DNA of 64,000 nucleotides from Hymenobacter puniceus (GTDB lineage: Bacteria; Bacteroidota; Bacteroidia; Cytophagales; Hymenobacteraceae): assembly GCF_014333525.1 (NCBI RefSeq), contig NZ_JACSCX010000003.1:62001-126000 (forward strand), written 5' to 3'. Both the position numbers and the translations under genes were made by a program. Below are positions 43,112 through 52,213 of the stretch, piece after piece. The notes below the pieces were generated by a model that saw only the letters and a program-made list of their open reading frames with translations, searched no databases and was not told where the DNA came from. Position 1 is the stretch's first letter, and each line of letters begins with the position of its first letter.

Positions 43112-43204
43112 GTCCTGCTGAGCTTGCCGAAGCATCTCTACCACTTCGTTGTCCTGTAATTGATTGGTTAGCGGCAGAAACGCTTCGGCAAGCTCAGCAG
43201 GGCC
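43112..43204. repeat. short palindromic element, CCTGCTGAGCTTGCCGAAGC type
   Basis: A perfect 20-bp stem pairs 43114-43133 with 43182-43201, between pyrB and pyrC. It is a variant of the GTCATGCTGAGC family. Confidence 0.88.
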
Positions 43205-43222
43205 ACCTATTCAGATGGGCCT

Positions 43223-44203
43223 TTAGGGCGTAGCCACCGGTGAGCTGGCTAGCTGCGGTGCGGCATACGCTTCCTGCCGCGGGAACTCACCGCCCGGCGT
43301 GAGCCAGTCGAGCACGGCCATCCGAACGGATATTCCGTTTTCGACCTGGTTGGTTATCAGGCTCCGCTCATAGTCCATCACGGCGTCACACAACTCAACT
43401 CCCCGGTTTACAGGGCCAGGGTGCATGATGTAGAGGCCCCGGTCGCGGATTTCGGCCAGCCGCGCGGTGGTGATGCCATACACCCGGTGATATTCCCGGA
43501 CGCTGGGGAAAAACTGCACGTCCTGGCGCTCCATCTGCACGCGGAGAAGGTACACCACATCGGGCGCCCAGGCCATAGCCGCCTCATAGTCGGTAAAGCG
43601 GGGGATGGTTGCCGGCACATACTTGGGCACCAGGGAACCCGGACCCAGGTAAGCCACCTCAATACCTAGCTTTTGCAGCAGCGTACTGGTAGAGCGCGCA
43701 ACGCGGGAGTGAAGGATATCCCCGATGATGAGGACTCTTTTGCCCCGGGGGTCGGGAAATTTTTCCTTGATAGTGAAGGCGTCCAGCAGGGCCTGGGTGG
43801 GGTGCTCATGTGCTCCGTCGCCGGCGTTGATGACCGACGCCGTGGTTTGGCGGGCAATCATGCCGGGTAGGCCGGGGTGGCCGTGACGGACGACGATGTA
43901 GTCGGTGCGCATGGCCTGGAGCGTCTCGATAGTCTCGCGCACCGACTCGCCCTTAGTGATGGAGGAGTGGGCGACGTCGAAATTCGTGACCTCTGCCGAC
44001 AGTCGTTTGGCGGCAACCTCGAAGGAGGAATGCGTCCGGGTGCTGGCCTCATAGAACAGCATGAGCACGGACTTGCCCTCCAGGGCGGGGATTTTCTTCA
44101 CCGAATGGGTGAACAGTTTTTTAAAAGAAGTGGATTGGTCGAGCAGGAACTCGATTTCCTCACGGTGGAGGGAGGCAATGTCGAGCAGGTCTTTACGTGC
44201 CAT
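43223..44203 (-). CDS. pyrB: aspartate carbamoyltransferase catalytic subunit
   Basis: A 326-residue enzyme. The phosphate loop FYEASTRTHSSFE is at 50-62 (STRT 54-57; the residue after STRT is His where Arg is usual). HGHPGLPG, DGAHEHPTQALLDAF, IIGDILHSRVARS and LRVQMERQ follow, then MHPGPVNRGVEL. It makes carbamoyl-aspartate. No regulatory subunit gene (pyrI) follows. Upstream is a ~310-nt leader with its own promoter and an intrinsic terminator, which suggests control by attenuation. Confidence 0.95.
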   Translation of the reverse strand: MARKDLLDIASLHREEIEFLLDQSTSFKKLFTHSVKKIPALEGKSVLMLFYEASTRTHSSFEVAAKRLSAEVTNFDVAHSSITKGESVRETIETLQAMRTDYIVVRHGHPGLPGMIARQTTASVINAGDGAHEHPTQALLDAFTIKEKFPDPRGKRVLIIGDILHSRVARSTSTLLQKLGIEVAYLGPGSLVPKYVPATIPRFTDYEAAMAWAPDVVYLLRVQMERQDVQFFPSVREYHRVYGITTARLAEIRDRGLYIMHPGPVNRGVELCDAVMDYERSLITNQVENGISVRMAVLDWLTPGGEFPRQEAYAAPQLASSPVATP

Positions 44204-44335
44204 ACCGGAGTTGGTGAAAGTAAATGCGTAGTGAGTGTAAGGGGCGTGTAAGACTATCTGTTGTCGATGCTCTTACACTGCATTTGCTATGAAGTATAAG
44301 TTGGCTGCGGGGCGGCAGCCGAACTCGACGGACAT

Positions 44336-44364
44336 AAAAAAACCGTTTCGGAATCCGAAACGGT
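44336..44364 (-). terminator. terminator within the pyrB leader (possible attenuator)
   Basis: On the minus strand a 10-bp stem, ACCGTTTCGG-ATT-CCGAAACGGT, is followed at once by TTTTTTT. It lies about 130 nt before the pyrB start codon and about 150 nt after the leader promoter, with no gene between that it would need to end. A T-rich stretch (TGTTGTTTTTTCTGG) precedes it by about 20 nt. Confidence 0.8.
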
Positions 44365-44518
44365 AGCGGGGCAACACCCAGAAAAAACAACAGAAATACT
44401 GGAACCAGAGGCAAAACCGGGAGAACCGATAGCAGCGAAGACCTTGCGGTCCACTCGCGGTTCCTTGCCGAGCAGGGTTCCACGCTTCATCAACAGGTTT
44501 TTGGGTTGAAGCATATTG

Positions 44519-44548
44519 CAAAACTACGGCATTGTTGCGCCCGGCAAC
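44519..44548 (-). promoter_or_regulatory. probable promoter of the pyrB leader
   Basis: On the minus strand GTTG (44548-44545), an 18-nt spacer and TAGTTTTG (44526-44519) fit the Bacteroidota promoter pattern. The expected transcript start (~44512) coincides with an ATG at 44514 that opens a 75-codon frame running across the terminator. Confidence 0.6.
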
Positions 44549-44918
44549 ACATCGTTGATGGTAATTTTTTTCTCTCCGGTTTTCTTGCCTTCTATTTTCT
44601 GCCTAGCAAGCTAGTTGTTGTAGAACCCAAAAATGTGGTGTTTTTCCCGGGCTGGACTTTCGTACGCATGTATGGAGCAGATACTGTACGGTAGCGCCCG
44701 CACAACAACAGCATTGCGGCCCGCGCTGTATACCTCAGCAAAGCAATAGGCCGAGCGGTAGTACCGCACGCGGCCATTTAGGTAGGCCCGATAATATCAG
44801 TGAAAGGCTGCCTACCCATGCTCTGATGCCGCCGGCTAGGGGAATGCGCAACGCCTGAAGACCTGGGAAGGGCATTGCCTGCAGACTGAGCCGAATGCAG
44901 AACGTGTGGCCCCTACTA
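44549..44918. other. 370-nt stretch without recognised gene
   Basis: Contains a short complementary pair GGTAGGC (44780-44786) / GCCTACC (44811-44817) and otherwise no repeat, promoter or credible frame that I can support. Confidence 0.45.
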
Positions 44919-44959
44919 ACCGAAAGCCCGCGCATCGTCGGATACGCGGGCTTTCGGTT
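44919..44959 (-). terminator. hairpin after the small membrane protein gene
   Basis: A perfect 15-bp stem pairs 44919-44933 with 44945-44959. The trailing T-run is short, so it is a weak intrinsic terminator or mRNA-end stabiliser. Confidence 0.7.
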
Positions 44960-44975
44960 GGCAGAAGCCGTTGTG

Positions 44976-45440
44976 CTACATATGAAACAGCGGACGGGCC
45001 GGGTTCCAGATGCCCCACGGAATCATGAGCAGTACCAGCAGCAATGCAACGGTAAACCAGATAAATGCCTTCTTGTGCTTCAGCACCGGATCGGTGGCTT
45101 TCTTGGACAGGGTACGCCCTACCTGCGCCGCTACTACGGCCAGCAGCATACCCACCAGATGTTCTACGGCCCAGAAGCGGCCGGTAGGATCTTTCATGAC
45201 GGCGCCACCAGCCGTTTCAAAAGCCTTCATGCCGAAAGGGCTCAACCCGAAATACAAAATCAAGCCCAGCAGCAGCTGTAGGTGCATAGAGCCCACAAAA
45301 GCGGCACCCATACCGTTGTCGGCTCCTGCAAAAGGCTTGCGGCCCTGCCAGCCTCCGAAAGCACGGAAGATGGCAATCAGCCCGAAAATAAGCACGAGCC
45401 AACGGCTCCAGGAGTGCAAAAGCAGTACGATTTGGTACAT
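44976..45440 (-). CDS. small polytopic membrane protein
   Basis: A 154-residue protein with four membrane helices: YQIVLLLHSWSRWLVLIFGLI, MHLQLLLGLILYFGLSPFG, FWAVEHLVGMLLAVVAAQVGR and FIWFTVALLLVLLMIPWGIW. His residues in helices 1-3 (LLHSW, MHLQ, VEHL) are placed as haem or metal ligands might be, but I know of no proof for this. A conserved Bacteroidota type of unknown role. It stands alone, with a hairpin downstream. Confidence 0.8.
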   Translation of the reverse strand: MYQIVLLLHSWSRWLVLIFGLIAIFRAFGGWQGRKPFAGADNGMGAAFVGSMHLQLLLGLILYFGLSPFGMKAFETAGGAVMKDPTGRFWAVEHLVGMLLAVVAAQVGRTLSKKATDPVLKHKKAFIWFTVALLLVLLMIPWGIWNPARPLFHM

Positions 45441-45674
45441 AGGAAAAGGTCAGTAGGTGAATTGGTGCTGGCAAAGCTACTCACGGATTCAACCGGATGT
45501 GCTGGCTCAGGTGGATTTTATGGCTGGTCAGATGTTTAGCCGTGGAGTTAGTGGATCAACGAAAGCGCCCATCAACTGCTATATGCGCCAGCAATACCGC
45601 GCGGCCTGCACCAAGTATACAGCAGCAGCGGTACGAAGCCAGTTGATGACAGCCAAGGTACAAGCCGGAGGAGC

Positions 45675-46241
45675 TTAAAAAAGCTGAGGAGCAGCGTCCT
45701 GTTTGTGGCCCTCAAAATGAAAGGTTTTTTCCGGCAGGAACAGTTCGCCTTCCTGACGCATAATGGTGATGTTGTTGATGGCGAGCTTAAGGTTAAAGGT
45801 TTGCTGGTTGAGGTATTGCAGCACCGGGCCCAGTAGTTCGGGCGTGGTATCGTGCAGGGCCAGCGAAATGTGCGGCAGCCAGCAGTCGGGCCCACTGAAC
45901 TTGTCGGTGCGCAAGCAGAGTGGCCGGGTGGCCTGAATAATGCGCTGGTGCAGCCGATTGAGCGCATCGGAGCGTAGCACCGGAATATAAATCACTGGAT
46001 TGGGACCCGGAAACAGCCCCAGCCCGGTGGTGTGGGCCGGAAACGGCACCGTGTTGCGGGCCACCTCACGCAGTACCTGGTTTAGCGCCGACAGCTTGCG
46101 CACGCCGGCCAATTGGTAGGTGAAATGCGGATCAGGCGTGGCCTGCACATCATCAAGCCCAAATTCGGTTTCCAGGCTTTTGATAATGCGGTTGATCCGT
46201 TCCGCGTTTTGCGGGTTCAGCACAGATGTTATGGCAAGCAT
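45675..46241 (-). CDS. 2'-5' RNA ligase / 2H phosphoesterase family protein
   Basis: A 188-residue protein with the two HxT/S motifs of the 2H superfamily: HFT at 39-41 and HIS at 124-126, about 85 residues apart, and the second preceded by CWLP. Members cleave or join 2',5' or cyclic phosphate bonds in RNA or small nucleotides. The protein is soluble with no signal. There is no obvious operon partner; the next gene on the right is divergent. Confidence 0.87.
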   Translation of the reverse strand: MLAITSVLNPQNAERINRIIKSLETEFGLDDVQATPDPHFTYQLAGVRKLSALNQVLREVARNTVPFPAHTTGLGLFPGPNPVIYIPVLRSDALNRLHQRIIQATRPLCLRTDKFSGPDCWLPHISLALHDTTPELLGPVLQYLNQQTFNLKLAINNITIMRQEGELFLPEKTFHFEGHKQDAAPQLF

Positions 46242-46520
46242 CAGTTGATAACGAGTAGAGCAATGAGCGTGGAATGTGGCCGCCGGCCGGCTTTCTGTTA
46301 CTCACTTGGCGCCGGATGGTTGCCGGTGCCGGCCGGAAGCAGCAGCGGGCAGGCAAAAATCAGCAATCAGCTGTACTGCCTCGTCCGGACTGGCGTCTTT
46401 GTCGTAAGCGCAGAGCTAGGCAGTAAAGAATTGCAGGAGTGTGCTAAACCTAGCCGGCAGTACCCCGGTTTCCTACGCTCCTTAACCACTGAAGCAATCT
46501 GCTCCAGCACGTAACCGCTC

Positions 46521-48692
46521 GTGACGCATCCTGCCACCCACTCTGCTGCCACCCCAACCAGTACGCCCCGCCGAATGCGGGGCTGGTGGTGGCTTGGTGC
46601 TACCGCCGCGCTGCTGGTTTTGCTGGCCGTTGCTGCTATCGTGTTTGGGCTTGACTCCTGGCTGCGCCACACCCTGGAAAAGCAGGTGCGCACTGCCAGT
46701 AATGGCCGCTATGAGTTGCGCATCGGTGAGCTGGAAACCCACCTGTGGGCCCGCTCGCTCACGGTCCGGCAGGTGCACTTGCGTACTCTGCGCACACCAA
46801 ACCCTGACACGGCCAAGCTGCCGGAGGTGCGCCTTGCTGTACCGGAAATGCGCGCGTCGGGTATCGGCCTGCTGGCGCTGGCCCGGCGGCAGGTGGTGCC
46901 CATTGATAGTGTAGTGCTTGATTCCGTGCAACTGCGGCTGGCCCAGCTGCCAACCAGCGCTGGGCCAAGCCGGCCGCTTCACCAGCAGCTGCCATTGGCG
47001 TTGCCCGGGGTTCGTTTAGGGGCGGTAGTTTTGCGCCAGGCGCAAGTGCGCTACGGCACTGTGCAGCATGCTGTGGGGCAGGTCAGCCGCGTTTCGTTGC
47101 GGGCATCTGATGTAGCGCTTACGGCAGCCGGTGCCGCCGATACTTTTCGTATAGGGTATGCCCGCAGTATCACGGCGGCGGCGCAGGGGGTGCTGGCGCG
47201 GGCACCAGGCCACGTGGTGCGCATAAGGCAACTGTATTTCGCCTCTGCGAGCCGGCAGCTGCAGCTGGATTCGGTGCGCGTGCTGCCCGTGCGTGCCATT
47301 AGCGGCCGCCGCACGCCCGCTGCCCGCTTGGCGCTGTGGCTTCCGCGGCTGCGGCTGGTGGGACTGGCCGCTGCAAACCTAGCTCGTGGCCGGTTCCAGG
47401 CCGATTCGTTGCTGCTCACCGCGCCCCAGCTGGCCATGACGCTGCCCGCCGTAGCACCTCCGCCTCCGCACCAGCTGCTGGCTCCTTATTTCAAGGCTGT
47501 TCATGTGAAGCAGCTACGCCTGACCAACGGACGGTTACGGGTGCTGGGGGCAGAAAGCCGCCCGGAACTGCGTGCTGTTACACTTGTGGGCACTGATGTT
47601 CGGCCAGTAGCTGCCACGTACGGTGCTCCGCAGTATTTGTATTATGCCCGGGCCTGGCAGCTGCGCGCCGGGGGCGGGCGCCTGGATGTGGGGGCGCCCT
47701 ACTACCGTAGCACGTTTGGTGGCCTGCAAGCTGATACACGTACCCGCCAGCTCGTCCTCACCAACGTTGCTATAGCGCCTACGATGTCGGTCCGGGCTAT
47801 GGCGCGCCGCAAGGGCCACCAGACGGCGCACGTAACGGTGCGGCTAACCCGGATGGCAGCGCAGGGGCTGGACCTGTTTGCGCTGGCACGCCACGGCAGT
47901 TTGCTGGCTGCTACTATTGAGCTGGGCCGGGTGCAGGTACTCACGGCCAGCGACGGCCGAATGCCCATCAATCCCAACCACTCCATCGTTACGCCGGAGC
48001 GCATCGGTATGCTGCCCATACGGGTAGATGTGCGCCAGCTTCGGCTTCAGCACGCCGACGTGCGAATGAGCTACCGCTCTCCACGCAGCGCTACGCCCGG
48101 CGTACTGGCCATCCGGCAACTGCAAGCCACGCTTCGCAACATCAGCAACGACCCACGCCGCATGAGTGCCGCTCAGCCGCTCACCGGCACTGCTGCCGGC
48201 TTGGTGCAGGGCCGCAGCTTTGCCCGTGTTAAGCTACGCGCTAACCTGCTCGATAAGCAAGGCAAGCACATATTAGAGGGCTCGTTTGGAGCCGCCCCAT
48301 TGGCCATACTCAACTCCATGGTGGAGCCTACGCGCGGCCTGCGGTTTCGGAGCGGCAACATCGGTGCCATCCGGTTCCGGATGCAGCTAAACCGCCAGCA
48401 GGCGCGAGGAACCATGTGGGCAGCGTACACCGATCTTAAGCTGGACCTACTGAACCGCCAGGGCAAGCGCGACGCGCTACGACGCGTGGGGACCACCTTG
48501 GTAAACGGTTTGTTTCTGCGCGACAACAATCCGCGCCGGCCGGGCCAGGGCCTGCACACAGGCCGCATGACTTCTGGGCGGGAGCTGCGATTTTCGGTGT
48601 TTTCGCTGTGGCGCCAGGGGTTGGTAAGTGGCCTGCTCAACAGTGCCGGTGTGCCTGCGCCACTAGCCAAGCGGCTTAGTGAAAGCGAGTAA
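46521..48692 (+). CDS. AsmA/DUF748-like large envelope protein
   Basis: A 723-residue protein with one N-terminal membrane anchor (~22-43) after a Pro/Thr-rich cytoplasmic tail. A long exported region is built of repeated beta segments of the form 'LRLVGL..ANLARGRFQADSLLL' and 'VKQLRLTNGRLRVLG', where layers named by target and source alternate. That layout is typical of the AsmA-like family, which is proposed to form grooves for lipid transport between membranes. The start is GTG 46521; an ATG 18 codons later (MRGWWW) is equally possible. No recognisable catalytic site. Confidence 0.75.
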   Translation: MTHPATHSAATPTSTPRRMRGWWWLGATAALLVLLAVAAIVFGLDSWLRHTLEKQVRTASNGRYELRIGELETHLWARSLTVRQVHLRTLRTPNPDTAKLPEVRLAVPEMRASGIGLLALARRQVVPIDSVVLDSVQLRLAQLPTSAGPSRPLHQQLPLALPGVRLGAVVLRQAQVRYGTVQHAVGQVSRVSLRASDVALTAAGAADTFRIGYARSITAAAQGVLARAPGHVVRIRQLYFASASRQLQLDSVRVLPVRAISGRRTPAARLALWLPRLRLVGLAAANLARGRFQADSLLLTAPQLAMTLPAVAPPPPHQLLAPYFKAVHVKQLRLTNGRLRVLGAESRPELRAVTLVGTDVRPVAATYGAPQYLYYARAWQLRAGGGRLDVGAPYYRSTFGGLQADTRTRQLVLTNVAIAPTMSVRAMARRKGHQTAHVTVRLTRMAAQGLDLFALARHGSLLAATIELGRVQVLTASDGRMPINPNHSIVTPERIGMLPIRVDVRQLRLQHADVRMSYRSPRSATPGVLAIRQLQATLRNISNDPRRMSAAQPLTGTAAGLVQGRSFARVKLRANLLDKQGKHILEGSFGAAPLAILNSMVEPTRGLRFRSGNIGAIRFRMQLNRQQARGTMWAAYTDLKLDLLNRQGKRDALRRVGTTLVNGLFLRDNNPRRPGQGLHTGRMTSGRELRFSVFSLWRQGLVSGLLNSAGVPAPLAKRLSESE

Positions 48693-48864
48693 ACGTGCGG
48701 CGGCCAAAGAAAACTTTCGCGTAAAAATCCCTGACAGGCAAGTAAGCTCAACCGTAATGATTGAACTCTTTCCTAAATTTGTTGCTTGGCAGAAGACAGT
48801 ACCACGCACTTATTTTTTCGTAAGTACAGGCTGCTGTTTTCTGTCTGCTCCTATTTTTTGCTTT

Positions 48865-49227
48865 ATGACCGACATTTTATTCGACGTAAACCTGCAGCAG
48901 ATACCCGAAGAATATCTGACGGGCGACTGGTGCGTGGCCGATCGGGTACTCAACCGCAATGCTCCGGACAGTTCTCTGGCACTGGCTACACGGTTTACCC
49001 TTCAGCCTGGCACCATGCAGGTGCAGTCGCCGCAGTTGCAGGATTCCGGGCAATGGACCATGGAACGGGACTCGCTGCTGAACCGCCCGTACCTGGAACT
49101 GCACCTGCTGCGGGAAGAAACCCGTGCGCTGATTACGCGTCTGCGCCGCTCCACCGATGGCCTGCAAAGCCAACTAAACCTCTACTTTCAGTCGGGCATG
49201 GAAATTCAGCTTGCTCGCCCTTGCTAA
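48865..49227 (+). CDS. small hypothetical protein preceding the PAS protein
   Basis: A 120-residue protein starting MTDILFDVNLQQIPEEYLTGDW. The mature sequence is all beta-like, with the opening LTGDWCVADRV and a close FQSGMEIQL that recall lipocalin-like folds, a loose resemblance only. ATG 48865 is chosen because the extension upstream looks non-coding and T-rich. It ends 12 nt before the PAS gene, so the two are probably co-expressed. Confidence 0.65.
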   Translation: MTDILFDVNLQQIPEEYLTGDWCVADRVLNRNAPDSSLALATRFTLQPGTMQVQSPQLQDSGQWTMERDSLLNRPYLELHLLREETRALITRLRRSTDGLQSQLNLYFQSGMEIQLARPC

Positions 49228-49239
49228 GCCTTCTGCTGC

Positions 49240-49788
49240 ATGAACCCTGAATCTATTTTCTCTGAAGAACAGCTCCGGCAACAGACCAACGAGCAAATGC
49301 GGTTTCTTGCCGATTTTATTCCGCAGCTGGTGTGGTTTACTGACCCCACTGGGTTCCACATCTATTTCAACCAGCGCTGGATTGACTTTACGGGCTACAC
49401 TCTGGCCGACAGCGTAGGCCCTGATATGTGGAACAACCTGCTGCACCCCGACGACCAGGCCCGTGCCCGCCAAGTGTGGGGTCACTCGCTGGCCACTGGC
49501 GACTTCTACGAAATCGAGTACCGCTTCAAGTCCAAGGACGGCAGCTACCGTTGGTTTCTGGGCCAGGCCCGTCCGCAGTTCGACGAGCAGGGCCGCATCA
49601 AGCAGTGGTTTGGCACCTGTACCGATATTCAGGACCAGAAGGAAACCGAGTTTGCCCTTCGCAAGCGGGAGCAGGACCTGGAGCGTGCCTACTCCGACCT
49701 CGAAGTGAAAGTGACTTTCCGAACCTTAGAGCTGGAGCGCGAAGTGCAGGAACTGCGCCGTCAGGTAGCTTCTGGCCAAGCGCTTTAA
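49240..49788 (+). CDS. stand-alone PAS/PAC sensor protein
   Basis: A 182-residue protein. A PAS domain (~18-135) shows LADFIPQLVWFTDPTGFHIYFNQRW, WIDFTGYTL and LHPDDQARA, with the PAC half YEIEYRFKSKDGSYRWFLGQA and GTCTDIQDQKETE. A C-terminal coiled coil follows (~136-178). There is no kinase, cyclase or regulator domain, so output must pass through a partner or dimer, or this is a cut-down kinase. It lies 12 nt after a small gene and ends at a strong terminator. Confidence 0.88.
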   Translation: MNPESIFSEEQLRQQTNEQMRFLADFIPQLVWFTDPTGFHIYFNQRWIDFTGYTLADSVGPDMWNNLLHPDDQARARQVWGHSLATGDFYEIEYRFKSKDGSYRWFLGQARPQFDEQGRIKQWFGTCTDIQDQKETEFALRKREQDLERAYSDLEVKVTFRTLELEREVQELRRQVASGQAL

Positions 49789-49801
49789 CACCGCCTAACC
49801 G

Positions 49802-49848
49802 TATAAGAAAGGGGCGAATCCTACCGTAGGATTCGCCCCTTTCTTATA
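49802..49848 (+). terminator. intrinsic terminator after the PAS gene
   Basis: A perfect 22-bp stem pairs 49802-49823 with 49827-49848; A/T ends give U-runs in both directions. Confidence 0.93.
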
Positions 49849-50261
49849 TACACAACCAACGGAGGAACGTAAAGCTTAAAAACCAACCTTGCCAATCGTA
49901 ACTGCCGATGCCGGAAGATTCCGTAGCAATTTTGCCAAAGCTGGCTGAGAGCATGTAGCTGTTGGCACGAGTGCGGCGGGCAACGGTAGTAGGGTGCTAG
50001 GGCAGTGTGGCAACCATACATTCGAGCGTAGCCTCCCAGCTCCAGCATCAGCTGGAGCTGGGAGGCTACGTCTTACTTTATCTGTCAGTCGCTACTTGCA
50101 GCACTGTGGTGTCCTGAAGCAGCAAGCCAGTGGCTGCGCGCAAATCAATGCCTGTGGTAGTGTGGCGCAAATGAGACTGTGCCAACCTCCCGCAAGGCCG
50201 CGGTCATAACCAATCAGGCCAGGGTAGTGTTTGGGCATTACGCCACCTGATGCCGTTTATC
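49849..50261. other. 413-nt gap with an orphan hairpin
   Basis: Apart from the hairpin at 50027-50070, a minus-strand reading around 49870-49990 (fragments such as ANSYMLSASFGKIATESSGIG) is protein-like but interrupted by stops, so it may be gene debris. No complete frame is convincing. Confidence 0.4.
50027..50070. terminator. perfect 19-bp hairpin, orphan
   Basis: 50027-50045 pairs exactly with 50052-50070 around a 6-nt loop; TCTTACTTTA follows on the plus strand. There is no intact gene ending next to it. Confidence 0.7.
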
Positions 50262-50435
50262 ATGCCAGTCCCACAAAAGCTCGTTAAAGGCAACCTGCCC
50301 ACCAAAATCTGCCTCACCTGCGGCCGCCCCTTCGAGTATCGCAAGAAATGGCGCAACAGCTGGGACGAGGTGAAGTATTGCGGCGAGAAGTGCCAGCGCA
50401 ACAAGCCCAGAGTGCCGCACGCTGCATCGGTATAA
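50262..50435 (+). CDS. DUF2256 small zinc-finger-like protein
   Basis: A 57-residue protein with the DUF2256 signature: CLTC at 17-20, GRPFEYRKKW, then WDEVKYCGEKC (Cys40, Cys44), giving a four-Cys metal site. Homologues are often found near cryptochrome/photolyase genes; none is present here. ATG 50262 is chosen (MPVPQKLVKG); an in-frame ATG 12 nt earlier is possible. Confidence 0.85.
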   Translation: MPVPQKLVKGNLPTKICLTCGRPFEYRKKWRNSWDEVKYCGEKCQRNKPRVPHAASV

Positions 50436-50489
50436 CACAATAGCCGGTAGCTCCTAATTCTGCTTTATCTTCCCCACAAAAAGCACCCG

Positions 50490-52127
50490 ATGAACCGTAG
50501 AATATTCCTGCGCAACAGCTCACTGGCCGGCCTGGCTATTTCCACTTTCACGCTTGATGCCTGTTCCTCGGGGCCTTCCTCGGCGCCCGAATCCGGCGCT
50601 GCTGCCGGCGGCGCACCGGATTCAGTGCCGCCATTCGAGCTGCATGAGGCCACCGTGGTGGGGTTGCAGGAGCAGATGAAAAGTGGCCAACGTTCTTCAC
50701 GGGCTTTGTGCGAGCTGTACCTGAAGCGCATCAAAGCCATCGACAAAGCCGGCCCGCAGCTCAATTCCGTTATTGAGTTGAACCCTGACGCCCTGACCAT
50801 TGCCGATCAGCTCGATCAGGAACGCAAAAACGGCAAGATGCGCGGCCCGTTGCACGGTATTCCGGTGCTGGTGAAAGACAACATCAACACCGGCGACCAA
50901 ATGCAGACCACGGCCGGCTCGCTGGCGCTGGCTGGCCACAAAGCCGCTCAGGATGCTTTCATCATCGGCAAGCTGCGTGAGGCCGGGGCCGTGGTGCTGG
51001 GCAAAACCAACCTGAGCGAGTGGGCCAACTTCCGCTCGACGCGCAGCACCAGCGGCTGGAGCAGCCGCGGCGGCCAAACCAAAAACCCCTACATACTCGA
51101 CCGCACACCCAGCGGCTCCAGCTCGGGCTCGGGTGCTGCCGTGGCCGCCAACCTCTGCGCGCTAGCCATCGGCACCGAAACCGACGGTTCCATTGTGTCG
51201 CCGGCTTCGTGCTGCGGTGTGGTGGGCATCAAGCCTACGGTGGGACTGCTGAGCCGCACGGGCATCATTCCGATTTCCGCCACCCAGGACACCGCTGGCC
51301 CCATGGCGCGCACCGTGCAGGACGCCGCCCTGCTGCTTGGGGCACTGGCTGGCCCCGACGCCGCCGACGCCGTTACGCAGGAAAGCGCCGGCAAAGGGCA
51401 GGCCGACTACAGCAGATTCCTGCAGGCCGATGGCTTGAAAGGCAAACGCCTGGGCATAGAAAAGCGTCATCTGGAAGGCGTTTCCGGGGCGGTGCCGCTG
51501 TTTCAGCAGGCCGTAGAGCAGCTCAAGGCGCTGGGCGCCACGGTAGTAGAAGTGGAGGTAGACAAGCCCGCCGATGCCTTTGGCGAATCCGAGTACGATG
51601 TGCTGCTGTATGAATTCAAGGACGGCGTAAACAAGTACCTAGCCACGGCCAATGCCAAGGTGAAAACCCTGGCCGACGTCATTGCCTTCAACACCCAGAA
51701 CAAGGCGAAGGCCATGCCGTTTTTCCAGCAGGAAATTCTGGAAGCCTCGCGGAAGCTGGAGGGCCTGAGCAGCCCCAAGTTCCAAGCCGCCCGGCGCAAG
51801 TCGCACCTCGGGGCCCGGCAACTGCTCGATGCCACCCTGCGCGACCAGAAGCTCGACGCCATTGTGGGCATCACCACCGGCCCGGCCCGCGTCATCGACC
51901 TCATCAACGGCGACGCCGGCGGCGGCCCCGGCTCGTCGTCGCCGGCTGCCATGGCCGGCTACCCGCACATCACCGTGCCCATGGGCACGGTCAACGGCCT
52001 GCCTGTGGGGTTGTCGTTTGTGGGGGGCGCCTACCAGGAAGGTCCTCTGCTGACGCTGGCCTACGCCTACGAGCAAGCCACCAAGAAACGCGTGGCGCCA
52101 CAGTTTCAGGGGCCGTTTGTGGGGTAG
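50490..52127 (+). CDS. amidase signature family enzyme, lipoprotein
   Basis: A 545-residue protein. The leader [17 protein letters not shown] combines an RR pair with a lipobox-like TLDAC (Cys24). The amidase core has [14 protein letters not shown] (catalytic Lys), [23 protein letters not shown] (cis-Ser and neighbours), [19 protein letters not shown] (nucleophilic Ser) and [15 protein letters not shown], with [19 protein letters not shown] at the end. It hydrolyses an amide outside the cytoplasm. The family includes GatA, but the export signal argues against a tRNA role. Convergent with the subtilase gene; a shared terminator lies between. Confidence 0.92.
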   Translation: MNRRIFLRNSSLAGLAISTFTLDACSSGPSSAPESGAAAGGAPDSVPPFELHEATVVGLQEQMKSGQRSSRALCELYLKRIKAIDKAGPQLNSVIELNPDALTIADQLDQERKNGKMRGPLHGIPVLVKDNINTGDQMQTTAGSLALAGHKAAQDAFIIGKLREAGAVVLGKTNLSEWANFRSTRSTSGWSSRGGQTKNPYILDRTPSGSSSGSGAAVAANLCALAIGTETDGSIVSPASCCGVVGIKPTVGLLSRTGIIPISATQDTAGPMARTVQDAALLLGALAGPDAADAVTQESAGKGQADYSRFLQADGLKGKRLGIEKRHLEGVSGAVPLFQQAVEQLKALGATVVEVEVDKPADAFGESEYDVLLYEFKDGVNKYLATANAKVKTLADVIAFNTQNKAKAMPFFQQEILEASRKLEGLSSPKFQAARRKSHLGARQLLDATLRDQKLDAIVGITTGPARVIDLINGDAGGGPGSSSPAAMAGYPHITVPMGTVNGLPVGLSFVGGAYQEGPLLTLAYAYEQATKKRVAPQFQGPFVG

Positions 52128-52151
52128 CCGGCTGGCGTTGGCAGTACGCAC

Positions 52152-52194
52152 AAAAAAGGGTCCCGCTCGTACTAGAGCGGGACCCTTTTTTTTA
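52152..52194. terminator. bidirectional terminator between amidase and subtilase genes
   Basis: A 17-bp perfect stem pairs 52152-52168 with 52175-52191 (AAAAAAGGGTCCCGCTC and complement), with T8 following on the plus strand and T6 on the minus. Confidence 0.95.
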
Positions 52195-52213
52195 GGACCT
52201 AAGCAATGACGAA

